DNA from: Circinella umbellata
Taxonomy: Eukaryota; Mucoromycota; Mucoromycetes; Mucorales; Lichtheimiaceae
Length of the DNA: 64,000 nucleotides
NCBI GenBank assembly: GCA_025093555.1
Contig: JAIWNF010000070.1
Location: 1 to 64,000, forward strand
Reading direction: 5' to 3'
Within the stretch, counting starts at the first letter, position 1. Each line of letters opens with the position of its first letter. The notes under the pieces were generated by a model. That model saw only the letters and a program-made list of their open reading frames with translations, ran no database searches and was not told where the DNA came from. Both the position numbers and the translations under genes were made by a program. This document shows, one piece after another, positions 1 to 14,300 of the stretch.

Positions 1-3000
1 TTTTTGTTTGCTAGCATATGCAGCTGCATTACTGATTGTGTTAGAAGCATCCGTCTCATTATCTTGGTGAGCAAATGATGGAATGTGGATTTCAAAGCTA
101 CCATCAGCCTTGGCTGACTCTTCGTTTTCAGTAACATCCAATTCGTAACCAGAAGAACGTCGGATGATTCGCAAGTAATAAATAAAAGTACTGATACGGA
201 AGGTGATAACACCATTGGTCGAAATATGAGCGGTTTGATCAGCAGTTTCTTGAGAATCAGAAAGAATCCATTGACGAGCTAGTAGTGAAGAATAATAAGT
301 AAATATGAGTTGATTATATGGGTAATAGTCTAAAAAGCGTTGCTGTAAACAATAAAAGAAATGAAAAAACTTACTACGAGTGATATAAACAAGTCGGAGC
401 AAGTATTTGTAGTTCACCAAATAACCATCAACATAGATCCACAAGAATCGTTTGTAATCTTCTTGTTCCGTAAGTTGATAAAGACCTACTTGGCCCTTTT
501 CATGACCGGCAGCTAGGAATGTGTTGTTGCTACCAACACGGATAAGGAAGGTCTTGGAAGAGCTTGGCCAAGAATCTTGAGTAGTAACTTTGTAGGAGAA
601 TGTTTCCTTGAGCCACTTGTAGGCAAACCATGAGCTTACAGCTGTTACAGTACCTGCAGCAGCAGTGGAGGTAGAAGTAGACTGAGAAGGAGAACCAGTA
701 GTCTTCTTGCCTGCTTGAACAATCTTGACACCTGTTTCCTTCTTTTCGACAGGGATAAGAGAAGGAACTAAAATATTCCAGCGTTGCTCCTTCTTTGCAC
801 CATGGGAAAGATTACCGTGGGTCTTTTCATCTTGAATATAAACATTAATTGTCGGTTTATCAGTGCGCTTCAATTCCTTGATAGAAAGTACCCATGAACG
901 CTTTGAGAGCAAGTAAATAAGTCCCTCGGAACTATGTTCCCAACGTTGATCAGCAGCTTCACTGACAGGAGTACGGACAGATAAAAGGGGTCGACCACCA
1001 GCAATTAACTTTTCTTCAGCAGCATCCAATACAAGCACTTGGCCTTTCAAATTGATCAAGTAGCCGTCCCTATAAGACCATAATTGACTGGCAAAATCGG
1101 TCGATCGAAGTGGAGTTAAAATAACCGGAGCACCTTCCTTGGCATCACCTTCAACATCAAGAACGTAACCATGTAATTCACTCTTGACAATAAAATAGCC
1201 AGAAGTGGGAAAAGTGCCAGAATGGCTCTTGTAACGAACAACTTTTTCGAATCCAGTAGGAACATAATCGTCTGTGGAAGTGAACGAATCTCTGCGCGAA
1301 GAAGAGCTGCTTGTTGATTTGACACTACGTGCATTGCTTGAAGAAGACACAATGGAAGCATTGTCATCAATGTCATCGTCTTCCTCGTCAGATGAATCCT
1401 CGTCAGAGGTGTCATCATCAGTGGAACCTCCATCATCAGTTTCGTTTTGTTCCTCAATGTCAATGTCTTGTTCTTGACAATCTTCGATTTCCCCTTCTTG
1501 TGTTTCTTCTTCGGTAGTGGTAGTGGTTGTACGCTTGCCATAAACAGGTTTAGAGAAAGTCCAACGCAACCACTTATCAGAGCGTAAAACAAGTTCTTGT
1601 TTACCTTCCTTAACTTCCTTACGGACGTGTAACTCTCGAAGACCGATTTGTGAACCAGCGATAGTAGCACGCTCAGCAGCAGAGACACTGACGACCATAC
1701 GTTCATTGTATCGTTGATGAATTTCACCATTGACGCCTAAAGCCCAATATTGTGTTTCAGATTCGGAACGAGCCTTGACGTGAAGACGCGACTTAAGCCC
1801 ATATTCTGTTATACCACCAGTAACAGCGGCACTGTCTAACGCTAATCCAGTTTGGGTATTGATCAAATGACCATCCTCATGTGTCCACATTTGCCATTTA
1901 TATTCCTTAAAATTGAGAGGACGAGCGGTAATAGTATAGCATTCTTCTGCTTCTTTTGTTTTTTCAACGGTTAAAGCAAGTCGCTCAGAACCATAGTTAA
2001 GTCGAATGAAAACACCACCATTTGGGAATATACCCCATCGATGAACGATGGTACGCTTGTTGATACGTTCGTAGTGTTCACGATCAGCAACTTGAAGATT
2101 GGCTTCACCAATATCTTCCAAAATAGCACTACCGGAAGTAGCTGTTCGTTTACCAAGGACAGGAACAGCAAATGTCCATTGCTGATATTCCGCAGATAAA
2201 GCACCACGGGCCTTGAGCTGCAACACAGTGTGCTCCTTGATGTTTTCACCATCACGAGGAGCAAGGACAAGACCAGGACGAGCTTGTGGGTGAATGTGAC
2301 CATCAACGGAAAGACCCCATTGTTGGTTCTTACGGCTACGACGAAGAAATTTTTCGTGCCATTGAATAATGTTACAGTTGGCCATTAACTTGCCACCAGC
2401 AACATCAATTACATAGCTGGATTCCATGTTGACCAGACAGCCAGAATCATCCGATTTCCATAATTGACGCTTGTAATTCTTATAGTCAATCTTTTCCAAG
2501 GAAAGTTTATCACCTTCTTTGCTAGTTGGAGCAGTAATAACAAAGGATTTATTTTGCTTAGAACGCACAAAGAACCAATCCTTGGGGAAAATACCATACT
2601 TTTGGGTTACCAATTTGTGAACCGAGCTGGAAGCTAGTATAAGGAGATAATAGATTATAAATAAAAGGGGGGAAGGTACCATGTTAAAAAACCTCAAAAC
2701 AAAACAATTGTATACACATTTTTTTATGATTCTGTATATTTCTCAGCACACTTACCCTTTGTAGAACGGATCATGAGAATAATACGAATAAAGGTAATAA
2801 TAACAAGAATTTCTCTCTTGTGAATTTCACTATATCGACGCTCACAAGTACCATACATCAGCGACCAACTATAGTGAGAAACACGTTTGGTAACTGTGGA
2901 AACTAAAACTTTCCAACCACCACTTGCATTATTGACCAAAGAAAGACCAAGTTCTGGATGGACTGATGAAGTAATATCCCCGTTGGTTCGAAGAGTCCAA

Positions 3001-6000
3001 AGTTGACGATCATCAGCATGAGTTTCATGCTTCATGAGTTTACCACGGAGGATCAAGTTAAGACCATCTGAGAGGGACGAACCTATTATAAAAATGTACA
3101 AAATTGATTTAAAAACATTTTTTTTATCACAAAATCACATATACAAATAATTATTTAAAAAAACTACTTACCATTTGCGTGCAAAACAAGACCAGTTAAG
3201 CAATGCTCAAGATAACCACCGTCAAATTTCCATTTGAAGAGTTCAGCATCTGCATTTTCATCCACCTTGAGTAACTCAATTTCACTGTCAGTTTCAGCTT
3301 TTTTGGGAGCCAAGGCATAGCCATCGTTGGTGGTAATGAAAAATTCATCCTCTGGCCAAGCAGCAGTACGGGAGACTGTTTTAATAACAGTGTCTTGGGC
3401 GGATTTGCGCCATTCTTGAAGCATAGCAACAGACCAGCGGATGAGGATTTGAACACGTTCGCGCACAATGAACTCTGGGATCAAAAGACCCCAACGATGT
3501 TCTTCCTTGAAGGAAGTATGTTTAGACAAGGCAAGCTTGTAATTTTCACCATCGGCTTGAGGGGTAAGAACAAGTGATGGTTCAAATCCATTGACAAGGT
3601 AGCCATCGATAGAAAGGGTCCAACGCTGACTACGAGGAGTAGCTTCTTGCTTGGCAAGGGTTAAATTGGCACCTTCAACAACAGCTATTTTTTTTTGAAG
3701 TAAAGGATTGGATGTGTTATTGACAGATTATATATAATATAGACTACTTGAAAAAAAAATAACTTACAGTTGACGTCAATGGCCAGTTGAGATGCATAAT
3801 TAACCAAAACGCCGGATGAATAGGTCCAGAGTTGAGTTTGCCAATGTTCCTTATCCAATGCTGTCATAGTAACGGATTCCCCATTTGCAGTCAACACAAG
3901 AGGACTTTCCTTGGTAGACTTGGTAATTAAAGAGCGGATAAAAAACCATCCGCTTGGGTATTGTGCATATCGGTAAGATACAACCTTAGTTTTTGTAGAC
4001 TTGGATGTAACGGCTCTTGAGCCTATCAACATTATAAGTATATGTAGTAAGTACATGATCTTTTTTTTTCCTAATTGTTCCAAATTTTTCTCCGCCGAAC
4101 TCCCAAAAAACAAATCAATTACCTGATTTCTTCTTGAATACTGGCAAAACAAAGTTCCAACGTTGTTCCTTGTGTTCCACCGATAATTTGTCAGCCAGGC
4201 TGATCTTGCCTGACGATGTTTGATTAGTCAAAACAAGTGACCCATGAGACTGGACATGAATAAAACCTTCTACTGTTAAAGCCCATTGTTGATTTTGATA
4301 AGATTTTCTCTTTTGATCATATTGACAAATACCAGCACCACTTTCGAGGGATCCTATAAATAAATCGATAATGTTATTATGTGTGTGTGAATATAGATTT
4401 GCTTATGTGTAACATGAATTTAAAATAGAATTAATTATAATGCTAGTGAATCAATTATTCTTTTTTTTTTGGGATCACCAATTTTTTTTTACCTCCGCGG
4501 ACGTCAAGAACCTTGCCAGAAGCCTTATTGGTAAGGAACCCATTCTTATAACGCCATAATTGGCGAGAATAGTTAGACGTGTCAAGCTTCGAAGTAATAA
4601 TTCCCAATTCACCTGAAGTAGAAAGAATAGCACCGGTAGATTGATTCTTGATAAAAAACCAACCATCAGGGAAAGTACCATGTTGTTCAGAAGTTGATTC
4701 CACTACACGTTTCTTAAATACAGGTAAAACGACCGAGAATTTTTGAGTATCCAAATTTTTTCCAGAAATTTTCTTCTGAATATGAAGATGAGCTCCTTCA
4801 CGACGAGATGAAGAGCCAAACCAGCTCTCCTTCAATCCAAGAACCCAATTAGAATCGTGCTTGAGATGAAGCTCGTGTGTAAGAGATGAAAGAGACCATA
4901 TTTGATTCTTGTCGGAATCAACGCGTTTGGTTTGACAAGCATATCCATCATCCTTTAAGCTTTCGAAGCTAAGAGCAAATCCAGAGTGTTTGTTGAGAAT
5001 ATGTCCACTTGTCTTGTCAAACGTCCATAGTTGACTATCATAACCAGATTTGCGTAATGAATCGACGACCAAGCGTCCTCCCACTTGATCCATCGAAGTA
5101 GCTTCGGCACTAATGTATAAACCGGTTTGATGGGCTTTTAAGAAAAATGGCGTGTCAGGGAATGTGCCACTTGGAACATGACCATCTTCTTGGTCCAGAC
5201 TCGAGGTAGTAGTAGATGCTGAAACCGTAGAGCGGGCATCTATATATAACATTCAATTAATATATATATATATATACCGTTTTGCTACCATCTCTTCACG
5301 ATAACAATCAAAATATTAATTCTTGCTTCAATATAATACATACCATCTTCTTTGATTTGAGAAACACCTTTACTTAAAGGCTTACCCGCCACACTACTAC
5401 TGACAGTACTTGAACTAGCACTACGCTTCACTTGAGCGGCAACTGAAGATGTAGAGGATGACTTGACAACTGGTAACACAAAGTTCCAGTGTTGTTCCTT
5501 GCTGCGCTTATCTGCAGTTTGAAGATGCACATGCAATCCTTCACGACGGGAAAAAAATGATTCTTTGAAACCAAGAACAAGATTAGATTTCTCTTTTAAG
5601 CAAATATGTCCATCTTTTGAAATAATAAAGTGTTGGATGCGAGCCTTGTCGGCAGCGCCTGCCTGCTGGACAATCTCCGAACCACTCTTCAAGTTGCCTA
5701 TAGTATAAATTGTTTGTTTTTTTTGGAATAATTGTATATATTAAGATGGTAAGTTATTTTTTTAAAAATAAATAAATAAAGTCTAAGCGCGAGAAATTAA
5801 GTAAAGGGGGGATGTACAAATAAAGATGGGGGGTGGCGAAGCATTTCACAGCAATGCAGTGTACAGTTATTTGTGACACACAAAAGTTCGGTTGCAACCC
5901 GAACACACGTTCTTTTCCCGCTTCAAGCTCCAAATATTTTGATGATCCCGTGACAATTTCGCTCCAAACTCTAGAGCTCTAACACCCTCTCCGCTCTCAC

Positions 6001-6413
6001 TATCTCTCTACGTCTCATTTCCGCACTACTTGTCAATAAGTAAAAAAAAAAAGTTTTTATGCTGTTACCTTTTGCAACTTCCATGGAAAGGCCACTTTCT
6101 TTATTAATCAAAAGGCCGTTGTCGTGACGCCAAAGTTGTGCAGCAGGTTCATCCGTACGCAAGGTAGCAATGATGATGTTTGCACCAGCAGTTCCATGCG
6201 AAGCAGAGAGAACGTAGCCATTTTGATTCTTAATAAAGAACCAACCTATTTATTTATTAAATAATTGTAGTTTTTCAAAGAGAAATAGTATATATTGTAA
6301 ATAAATTAATAGCTAAATTACTATGCTATTCATTGTCACTATTACTACTAGTGTTCTTATCATTATATATAAAAGACTTATGGCTACTAACTGAGAGGGA
6401 ATTGTTGGGACAT
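1..6413 (-). CDS. Giant tandem beta-trefoil (ricin-B-like) protein, C-terminus off window
   Basis: Exons that keep phase throughout: 6413-6392, 6245-6069, 5697-5344, 5239-4493, 4353-4123, 4022-3768, 3684-3172, 3082-2756, 2633-375, 278-1. They encode at least 1,721 residues and continue past the window edge. The protein repeats a unit of about 200 residues: an opening FP-x-GWFFIK-like segment, a QLW core (near 6140, 5030, 4560, 3830, 3000, 2470, 1890, 1085), then G-x-L-x-N, an SG-x-x-LDV-like turn and a closing W-x-F-x-x-P-V. This is the QxW pattern of ricin-B/fascin-like beta-trefoils, which usually bind glycans or act as scaffolds. No signal peptide is visible at the predicted start (M-S-Q-Q-F-P), which suggests a cytosolic protein. 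An acidic Ser/Asp/Glu linker is encoded at about 1280-1500. The first exon has only 7 codons and uses a GTTAGT donor, so the start is the least certain part. Ligand unknown. Confidence 0.8.
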
Positions 6414-9400
6414 GATAATTTAAAATTGTTTGTTGTTTTGATGTTAGAGGTGCTAGAATGTAGTTTTTTTGTAAATGCTTTGATTTGTTATAAGCCGAAA
6501 AATATAAAGTAAACTTGTTCAATAAGTAATAAAAGAAAAAGATGAAATATATGCTGGTGATAGTTTTTATATGAAATGGATGAGAAAATGCAAAGAGCAA
6601 GCTACCAAGATTTTATCCTTAATTCTTTTCCTTTTTGAAAAAAAAGAAATGGGAGAAAGGAAATAAAGCTTTTGAAAGGTAGAGCAATGAAGAAGAAGAA
6701 GAAGAAGAAGAGAAACCTTTCACAGACACTTTTTTGTCACAAAATAGCTAGTTAGCAGGAAAAATGGATAAGAAAATTTGTATTAAGAAATGATCAGCCT
6801 CGAACAGTGTTTTTTTTTACTTGTTACTGTTTTATTGAGTTCAGATGCACAACATAATATCTAATATGCATGGTTGAATATTAATGTATACAGTTTCCTA
6901 CATCAGATGCAATAACTGTTTTGCATTTTATTGTCATACATAAAATACAAGTTGTTAAAGTGCTACAAGTGATTAAGTTCTTGTCCCGCACTGTATGCAA
7001 TCATTCTTTTAAGATAGTGTCGACTTGGTTGGTCGCACAGTTTACTCGGGCTTGTACTTCATCATTCTCTGTAACACAATGGCAATTATTCGTCACCTAT
7101 TTACATCTGTTCCAAATGCCTTTTTTATCGTTTTCAGTCTAAAAAAACTAAGTGTCTTTTATGGTGTTGAACGAAAACTTGATAGCGAACGAGAATAATC
7201 CATCGAGTAGAAAGAAAATTACTTAAAATAATCTGATATCCGTAAAATACGAGAAAAAAAATCAGATATCTTCTTTCTATCAATTATTATCACTATGTTA
7301 ACTAAAACACCACGATTATCATACTAAACCCAAAAATTTATTTTAGCAGTATATCAAACCTATTATTATAATAAGCTGACATGTTTGTGTTTCGAAATGA
7401 TGGAACGGAGATTTTATAGATGACAGTATGGTATGGCGTGTATAACCTTCCTTTTCTTCAACTATTTCCATAGTCCAAAAAAAAATTATATGCTTTCTTC
7501 TCGACTGATGTTTTTTTTTTTTGGTGGTACGGAATCATAATATATTTTTATATGTAGCATACATTATCAATAATAACTATTATACTGATACTAGATCTAA
7601 TATTAGCATCATAAACACTACATCACAACAAGTATCTTATATAGCAAGATCCAGGGGTGAAAAAGAAAAGATTTTTCTTTTTTTTTTTTTTTTTTGCAAA
7701 AACCTGCTATAATAAAACCGATGCTATGGAACTCTAATAAAAGACTATTTACGTCTGTCTGCAATGTTTACTCGGAATGATATAAAATGTTTATGTTTTC
7801 TCATACATATACTTTACCTTTGTATGTAAACAATGTTGCGCGGTAAAAAAAATAAACATAAACAATATGCACACATGTATAATAAAAGAACCAATAAAGC
7901 TACTCTGAAGCCTATTTGTTTTTGAACATCATCTTTTTTTTTTCATGAACTTGGTCCTGTTGTGCCACAAAACGCATATTTATGACTTCAGAGCCCATTT
8001 CGCTCTAGGTTTCAAAGCGGCGCCCAAGAAGATAACTGATCATATCACACTGATTTTTATTTTTACATTATATAATATAATATAAAAACCAAATAATTTC
8101 TCTTCCACGGATATATTTTCTTTTTTTTTTCACTGTTACATTATTCTAGACTTTATCAATGCCCGGGAGTTCACGCCCACAAAAAATCACATTTTGTTTC
8201 GTAAAATAAAATAAAAATGCATGCGAAAATTCAATTTTTTGTTGGGTAAAATGAAAAAATGCTTCTTTGAATGGGGGAAGTCGAAAACTTCTATTTTATC
8301 TTTTCTTCATGTGAATATATGCCTTATTTCAAAACAAAAAAAAAGAAGCATTATTATTTTAGATATACTTGTTCACAAGACAATAACCTAATAATAAATG
8401 AAAAATAGAACATGACAATCAAAGTATGCATTCGTGATAGAGAGTGACCGAAAAAAAAAAGTGTTTCACTGCATTAGTTGAGTAGCAACCAGCTCTTTTC
8501 TTCATATCTTAAATTCATAACATTGTACAAAAGACAGCGGATCAATACTTGTTATGGGCTAATTGAAGATGCTCCACATATATACAAGTGACGTGACCTT
8601 CTTTATAATAATATCTATTACTCAGAAGCAAAATCAACCAAAAAACGTATTATACGTTATTATTATATGTAACAACTAGTTTATCATACCGATGGTTATA
8701 GGGTTATCATATACTGAAAACTTTATGCATGCAGTCTACTTTTTTTCTTTTTCCTCCTCTTTAACATTTGCCCCGATTACATTCCTTTTCCATAAACCTG
8801 CAAGCGGAATGTAAATAAAATAAATTATTAAAGAAGTTGAAAGTGATGTTCTTGTCTGCATTCTCTTATATTTGTTTACTTTATAATAATAAATATGCGA
8901 GATATTATGCATTCCTTTCAAAAAAAAAAAAAAAAAAAAAAAACTCTGCAATAGGTGGTACTAGACCTTTCCTATTTCAGAAAAAAAGAACCTAAACTTG
9001 TCTTTGTTTGTCAATGATCATCATTGTTGTTGTTATGTGCGCCAATAATTATACTTTTTCACCTCATGCTTTTTTATTACTATTCTATTAATCATTTCTC
9101 AGTCTAGTCACTTATTTGGTAGTACTAAGAACTCGGTGAATGTAGTAAGACGATGCACAGGACTGCATGCCATTAATATACTAAATGTAACTGAAAGGAA
9201 CAAGTTGCGGAATACGTACATTATGTATGCAACTTTTTTAATAAATTAATATAATAGATAACAATAATTACCATCTTCATCAGAAACCATCTAGGCCTCG
9301 AAAATTTATGAAACTTGTTTCCGTTAAAAATATACAACAATAATACCGTGTGATTAATTGTGCGCGCGATTATAATTTTTGTTCCTGGCTTGTAAGAAAC

Positions 9401-10652
9401 TTTAAATATATATCTCATCTTTGCTAGAAAGCTGAACAAAAGTTGTTAAAAGAAGGCTGAGTTAAAGATAGCCCAGAGAAAGAAGAAAAGGAGACACTAG
9501 TAGTGCACATAAAATTTAGGTCAGATTGACGTAATCCCACTATTATACAGTTAGATGATAATAATTCTCACCAAATAGCATTAATATATAATACAGTTAG
9601 CAAAACATTTACCTTTCTTCTTCTGCCTTCTTATTCTCCCCCCAAAAAAAATATAAAGAGTTTCTATAAAAATGATTCGGGTAACAAGAATGAATTTATA
9701 ATAAAGAAAACCAGTCAACGGTAGAAAAAGGGATAACCATAAAGCTATCTATATAAACTTCTATCATTCGATTTAAATTTAAAATAAAGCGCTTGCTAAT
9801 ATGTGAGTAATAAGAGTTTTGATTGCGGGTCCGTGTCTCGGGAACTGTATACTGAAAATAGGTTCCCAGTTAAAAGAATATCCTGGGGACTTTATACATA
9901 TAATTAAGAGAAGGAAGTAATTTAAAGTGATACCTTTTATGAGCTGATTGATATTATCGAAGAAATACGGATAGCATTAACTTCCTTTTGTTTCCAACTT
10001 ATTTCAGCGAAATACAAAGTGAGCCGTAAAGTACCACATATAGCTGGGGGATATATATGGAGTAATAAGTGACATTTCTTGGCTAATTATACAATACCTC
10101 TGTATATGACCTGAAACACCCGCTTTTTATTGAAATCCGTTTAAGCTCTTTTCAACTGCTAAATAATAATAGAAGTTGACATTTAAAAGAAGGTTCAATA
10201 ACTGCTCAAAATAGAGTAATCGTCCTACTCATACACAACATAAAAGAGATCTCTCACATGTGTAACACAGCACCCTTTTTTTTCTTTTGCATTCGAAACT
10301 GAGTATACTAGGTATTACACTTCTTTTTGTATACGTGAGAAAAAAAAGAGTTGAATAGATTCTATAATATCTGTTTAGATGTTTTATTTCACTACTGAAT
10401 GTACAGAAAAAGTGATAAATCAAGGATGCATGCGGTGCACAAGCGGACCAAGAAAAAAGACGCACAGTAGTAAGGGTAAATGTTTTTTTTGCTGTACTGG
10501 GATATCGATAAAATAATAATATAGCACATAGTAGCGGTAATAAAATGACATGGACATAATAATACCAATAACACACATATTGCTTTTCTTACTTGATGGA
10601 ATCAATTTTATACGAAATTTTATTTGAAATTCAAAACAGATGTTTTTTATTG
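6414..10652. other. Gene-poor A+T-rich intergenic DNA
   Basis: No convincing gene. It holds poly-T/poly-A runs (7510, 7680, 8920), the presumed promoter of the beta-trefoil gene just right of 6413, and short chance ORFs. On the minus strand at about 6950-7140 one frame reads like protein for roughly 28 codons before stops, so a decayed coding fragment is possible but not provable here. Confidence 0.5.
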
Positions 10653-10844
10653 TTGTTTTTTTCCTAAAGATTCGCGGCCAAACTATTTTTCACTTTGCGT
10701 CTGCTGTAATTTTACGTTTGCGCCTGATTATTTTCAACTTCGCGGAAATCCTTGTATATAAGTACTATAAACAGCGCAAAATTGAAATTACAGCAGACGC
10801 AAAGTGAAAAATAATTTGGTGGCGAGTCTTTAGGAAAAAAACAA
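10653..10844. mobile_element. Foldback MITE, copy 1 (192 bp)
   Basis: Long terminal inverted repeats start with TTGTTTTTTTCCTAAAG and end with the reverse complement CTTTAGGAAAAAAACAA, followed by TA on the right. The left side reads TATTG before the terminus, so the TA there is offset by a few bases. It matches copy 2 at 20617-20830 along its whole length except for a 22-bp deletion in the right arm, after CGCAAAATTGAAA. There is no coding capacity. The TA flank suggests mobilisation by a Tc1/mariner-type transposase, which is inference because none lies in the window. Confidence 0.85.
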
Positions 10845-11749
10845 TATTTTAAAACCCTGTAGGTGACAAATTGAAGCATACTGTCAAAGATTTCCTCTGT
10901 CAAAAAAAAAAATGTCGGATGACGAATATTGTTATGTTCGGTAGCTATTATTATAACTATATTCCCATCTAACCCGTAAATACATTTTTTCTTACTAATA
11001 ACAAACGAAAGGATAAAGTAATAATATGTCAGTATAACATCTATTAACAACTTGTTTTCTTCGTTTAAATCTCGAACTCTTTCTCACTTTTTTTAAAAAA
11101 AAAAATTGACCCTTAAGAATAGTTTTATCAAACTGTATTACATGACTTAACTATAAAATATGTTTGTCAACTTGAAAACAATAAGAAAAACGTGATTTTT
11201 GTTATATCAATGTATCACCATCTTGCCAAAAACATTTTAGCAGTCAGTTTAGCAAAAAAAAATCGATATGCTACCGGAAATCCTTCCGCATCTCTCCCGA
11301 GACATTTTTTTCGAACTAGTCCTTAAATTATTTCATAACTTTAACTCCACAAAAAAATTTGGACGTATATGTTCAGCCATAGTACTGATTTAGATGGAAA
11401 AAACTGATTGTCGGTAAATGTGTGGTTTTTCTTCTTCTTTGAACCACTTTATTAAAAATGGTATACCCACACTGAACTTATACTCGTAATAAACTTAGCG
11501 CTGTTATATATATTAAATGTGACAATTGAATAGACTGTTCTTCACACCCCGAAATATTTGTTTTGTTTTGCGAGAAAGCGGAGTAGTACTTTGGATAAAT
11601 TTGGATCAACCGCTGCTGATTTAATAACGTTTTATTAAAAATTTTTTGCTTTAATGATATCGTTTTGAAAAATGCTGTTGAGTAAAGAAAGTATATTATC
11701 TACATTGAAATCATGCTATGAGAAAATCAGAAAGTAATATTTCATACAC
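10845..11749. other. Intergenic, nothing recognised
   Basis: A+T-rich sequence with no supported gene, RNA or repeat apart from homopolymer runs. Confidence 0.5.
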
Positions 11750-14300
11750 ATATTATGTTCCAAGCTTCTTATGACATTTATGTAACCACCACGTTATTGA
11801 CATTAGTTGTCACAAGACCCATCTTTAGACTGAGCAGATCTGATGGTTGAATGTGCTTCCATAAAAAGAAAATGTATATCCATGACAGCCACTTACTTTA
11901 GCCAACACGAGAAGAATTGCTTTACTAATTATTTTTTCTGTTTTTATCCATTATCAGACTATTTATTAAAATATAAATTCTGAACTGTTGCATTATATTT
12001 AATGCACCATGCCTTTAACCCACAATCCTGTATACAAAGAGGCAAGTAATTCGTTTGTATATTAATAAAGTAAACATATATTGTCAACAATAGATAACAC
12101 TAAGCGTTTAACTATATATAGTACCTCCTTCTCTTAGTCTGATTGTTTACAAGAACAACTCCAACAATATCTATAATATACTCCAATCTAATGGCATTAT
12201 ATGGGTCCATACTAATGACCATGATTTATATGATGTACTGTTTAGCGTTTCTATCAGTAATATCTTCTTTTCTGATTATTTATGCATTATAAATCTTTCT
12301 TAATTCGTAAACTATTATAATTTTCTAATTTCAAGAATCCAATGACGTAAGCATCATCATCGCCGATAATCCATACGCGACTTGAATGTAGCAAGTACGT
12401 TCAAATATCATCACGAGTTCATTTCCACATTAGTAATATTTAAATGTTTGAGTACTGGAAATTGATGGAATTTTCCATAAACATCCTTGGAACTATATGA
12501 TCTTCTTCATGACTGATGAGAGATACTAACAGGCAAAACAATCTTTAATTTCAAAATCGTCAAAATAAAAATTTGTCAGCTTTATCAATGAAAAAGAACA
12601 AGATGATGTTTCCAATTGATCCAATTGAAAATTACGATATTATAACATTATTGATAATAAAGAAGAGGGTGAATTCATTTAATTAACTTCTTATTGTATT
12701 CCAGTTGTATTATCATCCAACCGTACTTATTATTATTTACAGGTAATCAACACGGCGATATTGTAGTGCCATGGAATTAAGGATGTAAAAATACCGGATA
12801 TTTCAGGGTCTGCACCCTGATAGGACTAAAAAGGATCTTCTTGGAAACAAGGTTACCATACCTTAAGATAGCGTTCTTTAAGATACATTCGTCAGACGAC
12901 ATAACCCGTCGTAATAAAATATTCATATAAATAGATCAACCCGTACATAGAACAATAATCTTGATTTTATTTTCATAAATAAACACTGCTTCAAAGGACC
13001 CATCGTTTTTATTATATCTTTATTGTTGGATTTAACTATTATTCTATCATATATCTCAGATATGTCCACTGTATCGAGCATTTTGATGATATACTCATTT
13101 TGTTAAATTGTCGTATAAATGATCTTATTACAGTATCCTGTAAATAAGCAACGAATATGTGAAAAATATTTCAAGAGCTTCTATAACTCATTGCTGTTTA
13201 TTTTATTTTTCTCCCTTTTTGGGCGTGATCCAAATGTTTATCATTAAATTTCATGTTGTATCGTGATTGGGCAAAATAATGGAATTTTTTTAAAGCTTAA
13301 ACATTATATCATAAATACGTGAGATGGTCCACGTTCTTTAGTTATCATAAAAAAATGGGATATTGGATATTACTCTTTCAAAAATAGATCCAGAGCTATC
13401 AATGTCCAGCCATAGAAGCTGAGCCAGAAGAAACCTGTATATCAACAATCCTCTTTTGGTAAATTAACTACTATATAAGTACATAACTTATTTAGCAATA
13501 CTTTTTACTTCTCTTCATTGTTTTGCGTCATTAATCCCTTTTATTTTGGATGACTTTTTCTACTCTCCTATTTTCATGCTCCCTCGATAATATTTATTAA
13601 TCCAACTTATTTGAGTTCAATATTTTCAATAATTAGGGTTTTAGTTCACGAGGCAATTTAAGTTCTTGAGTATGGCGATTGATTGAGGATAACGACTTAT
13701 TAGAGTGATAAGATTGTTTTTTTGTTATAAAACTTGATATTAACTATCTGATGATGGTAGCGATTTTGAATTTTTTTCTTCTTGTACATTCTGGTGACTC
13801 CTTTTCGTCAACCTTATTCGAAATAACAATGACCGGGGCAAAAATGATCAATCGATTTTTTTTTGGAGACAACTTTATCACCATCTATGCATCTGTGGTT
13901 CTATCTTCATGTTGTCCTTTTTGTGCATAGACTCTCGCTCGTGTTTTGAGTGGCTCTATTTACTTTATTTTTGGATACTTTTTTTTTCGTAAATCTGTAA
14001 AATTATATTGTCGAGTTACTGATGATTTTGATGATAAGAAAAAAGTGGAATAGTTGTTGAGGAAGAACTATATCTATTTAGATTTATTATTGACTCTCCC
14101 AATTCATATTAGTAAAACAAGTGAAGCAGCCTATATATGAATTCATTGAAAATATGAATAGGGATCAACGTATTGATCGTTTTGACTCCATTTTTTGATA
14201 GACCTCAGGAAATTCTTTTTGCTCTTTTTCCCATTGCAAGGTCTAAGCTTTATTTATATCCAATGTCAGTTACAAAGCGATGAACTTTACTAGCTGGAAA
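11750..14300 (-). pseudogene. Decayed gene on minus strand, possibly F-box/LRR-like
   Basis: Several minus-strand stretches read like protein for 20-45 codons but sit in different frames, separated by stops and frameshifts. Examples: 12905-12770 encodes 44 open codons including SSDECILKNAILRYGNLVSKK and QTLKYPVFLHP; 12480-12410 encodes FPVLKHLNITNVEMNS; 11870-11780 encodes HIQPSDLLSLKMGLVTTNV; 14245-14165 encodes QWEKEQKEFPEVYQKMESK; 13850-13755 encodes FAPVIVISNKVDEKE. The Leu/Ile/Asn spacing in the middle parts (LKHLNI, LKNAIL) recalls leucine-rich repeats of fungal F-box proteins, which is a weak family hint. No intact ORF or start survives. Boundaries are approximate and the fragments could come from more than one gene. 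Confidence 0.45.

Noticed and set aside
279..374. In-frame read-through of the last beta-trefoil intron
   Set aside because: The 96-nt segment has no stop, but it is Phe/Tyr-rich, has a GTAAGT donor and CTAG acceptor, and breaks the repeat pattern. An intron is the better model.
1274..1517. Plus-strand Ser-rich ORFs
   Set aside because: Antisense of the acidic Ser/Asp/Glu linker in the beta-trefoil gene.
6921..7142. 73-codon plus-strand ORF in the intergenic region
   Set aside because: Composition is not protein-like on this strand, the opposite strand reads more like protein, and no start context or domain is visible.
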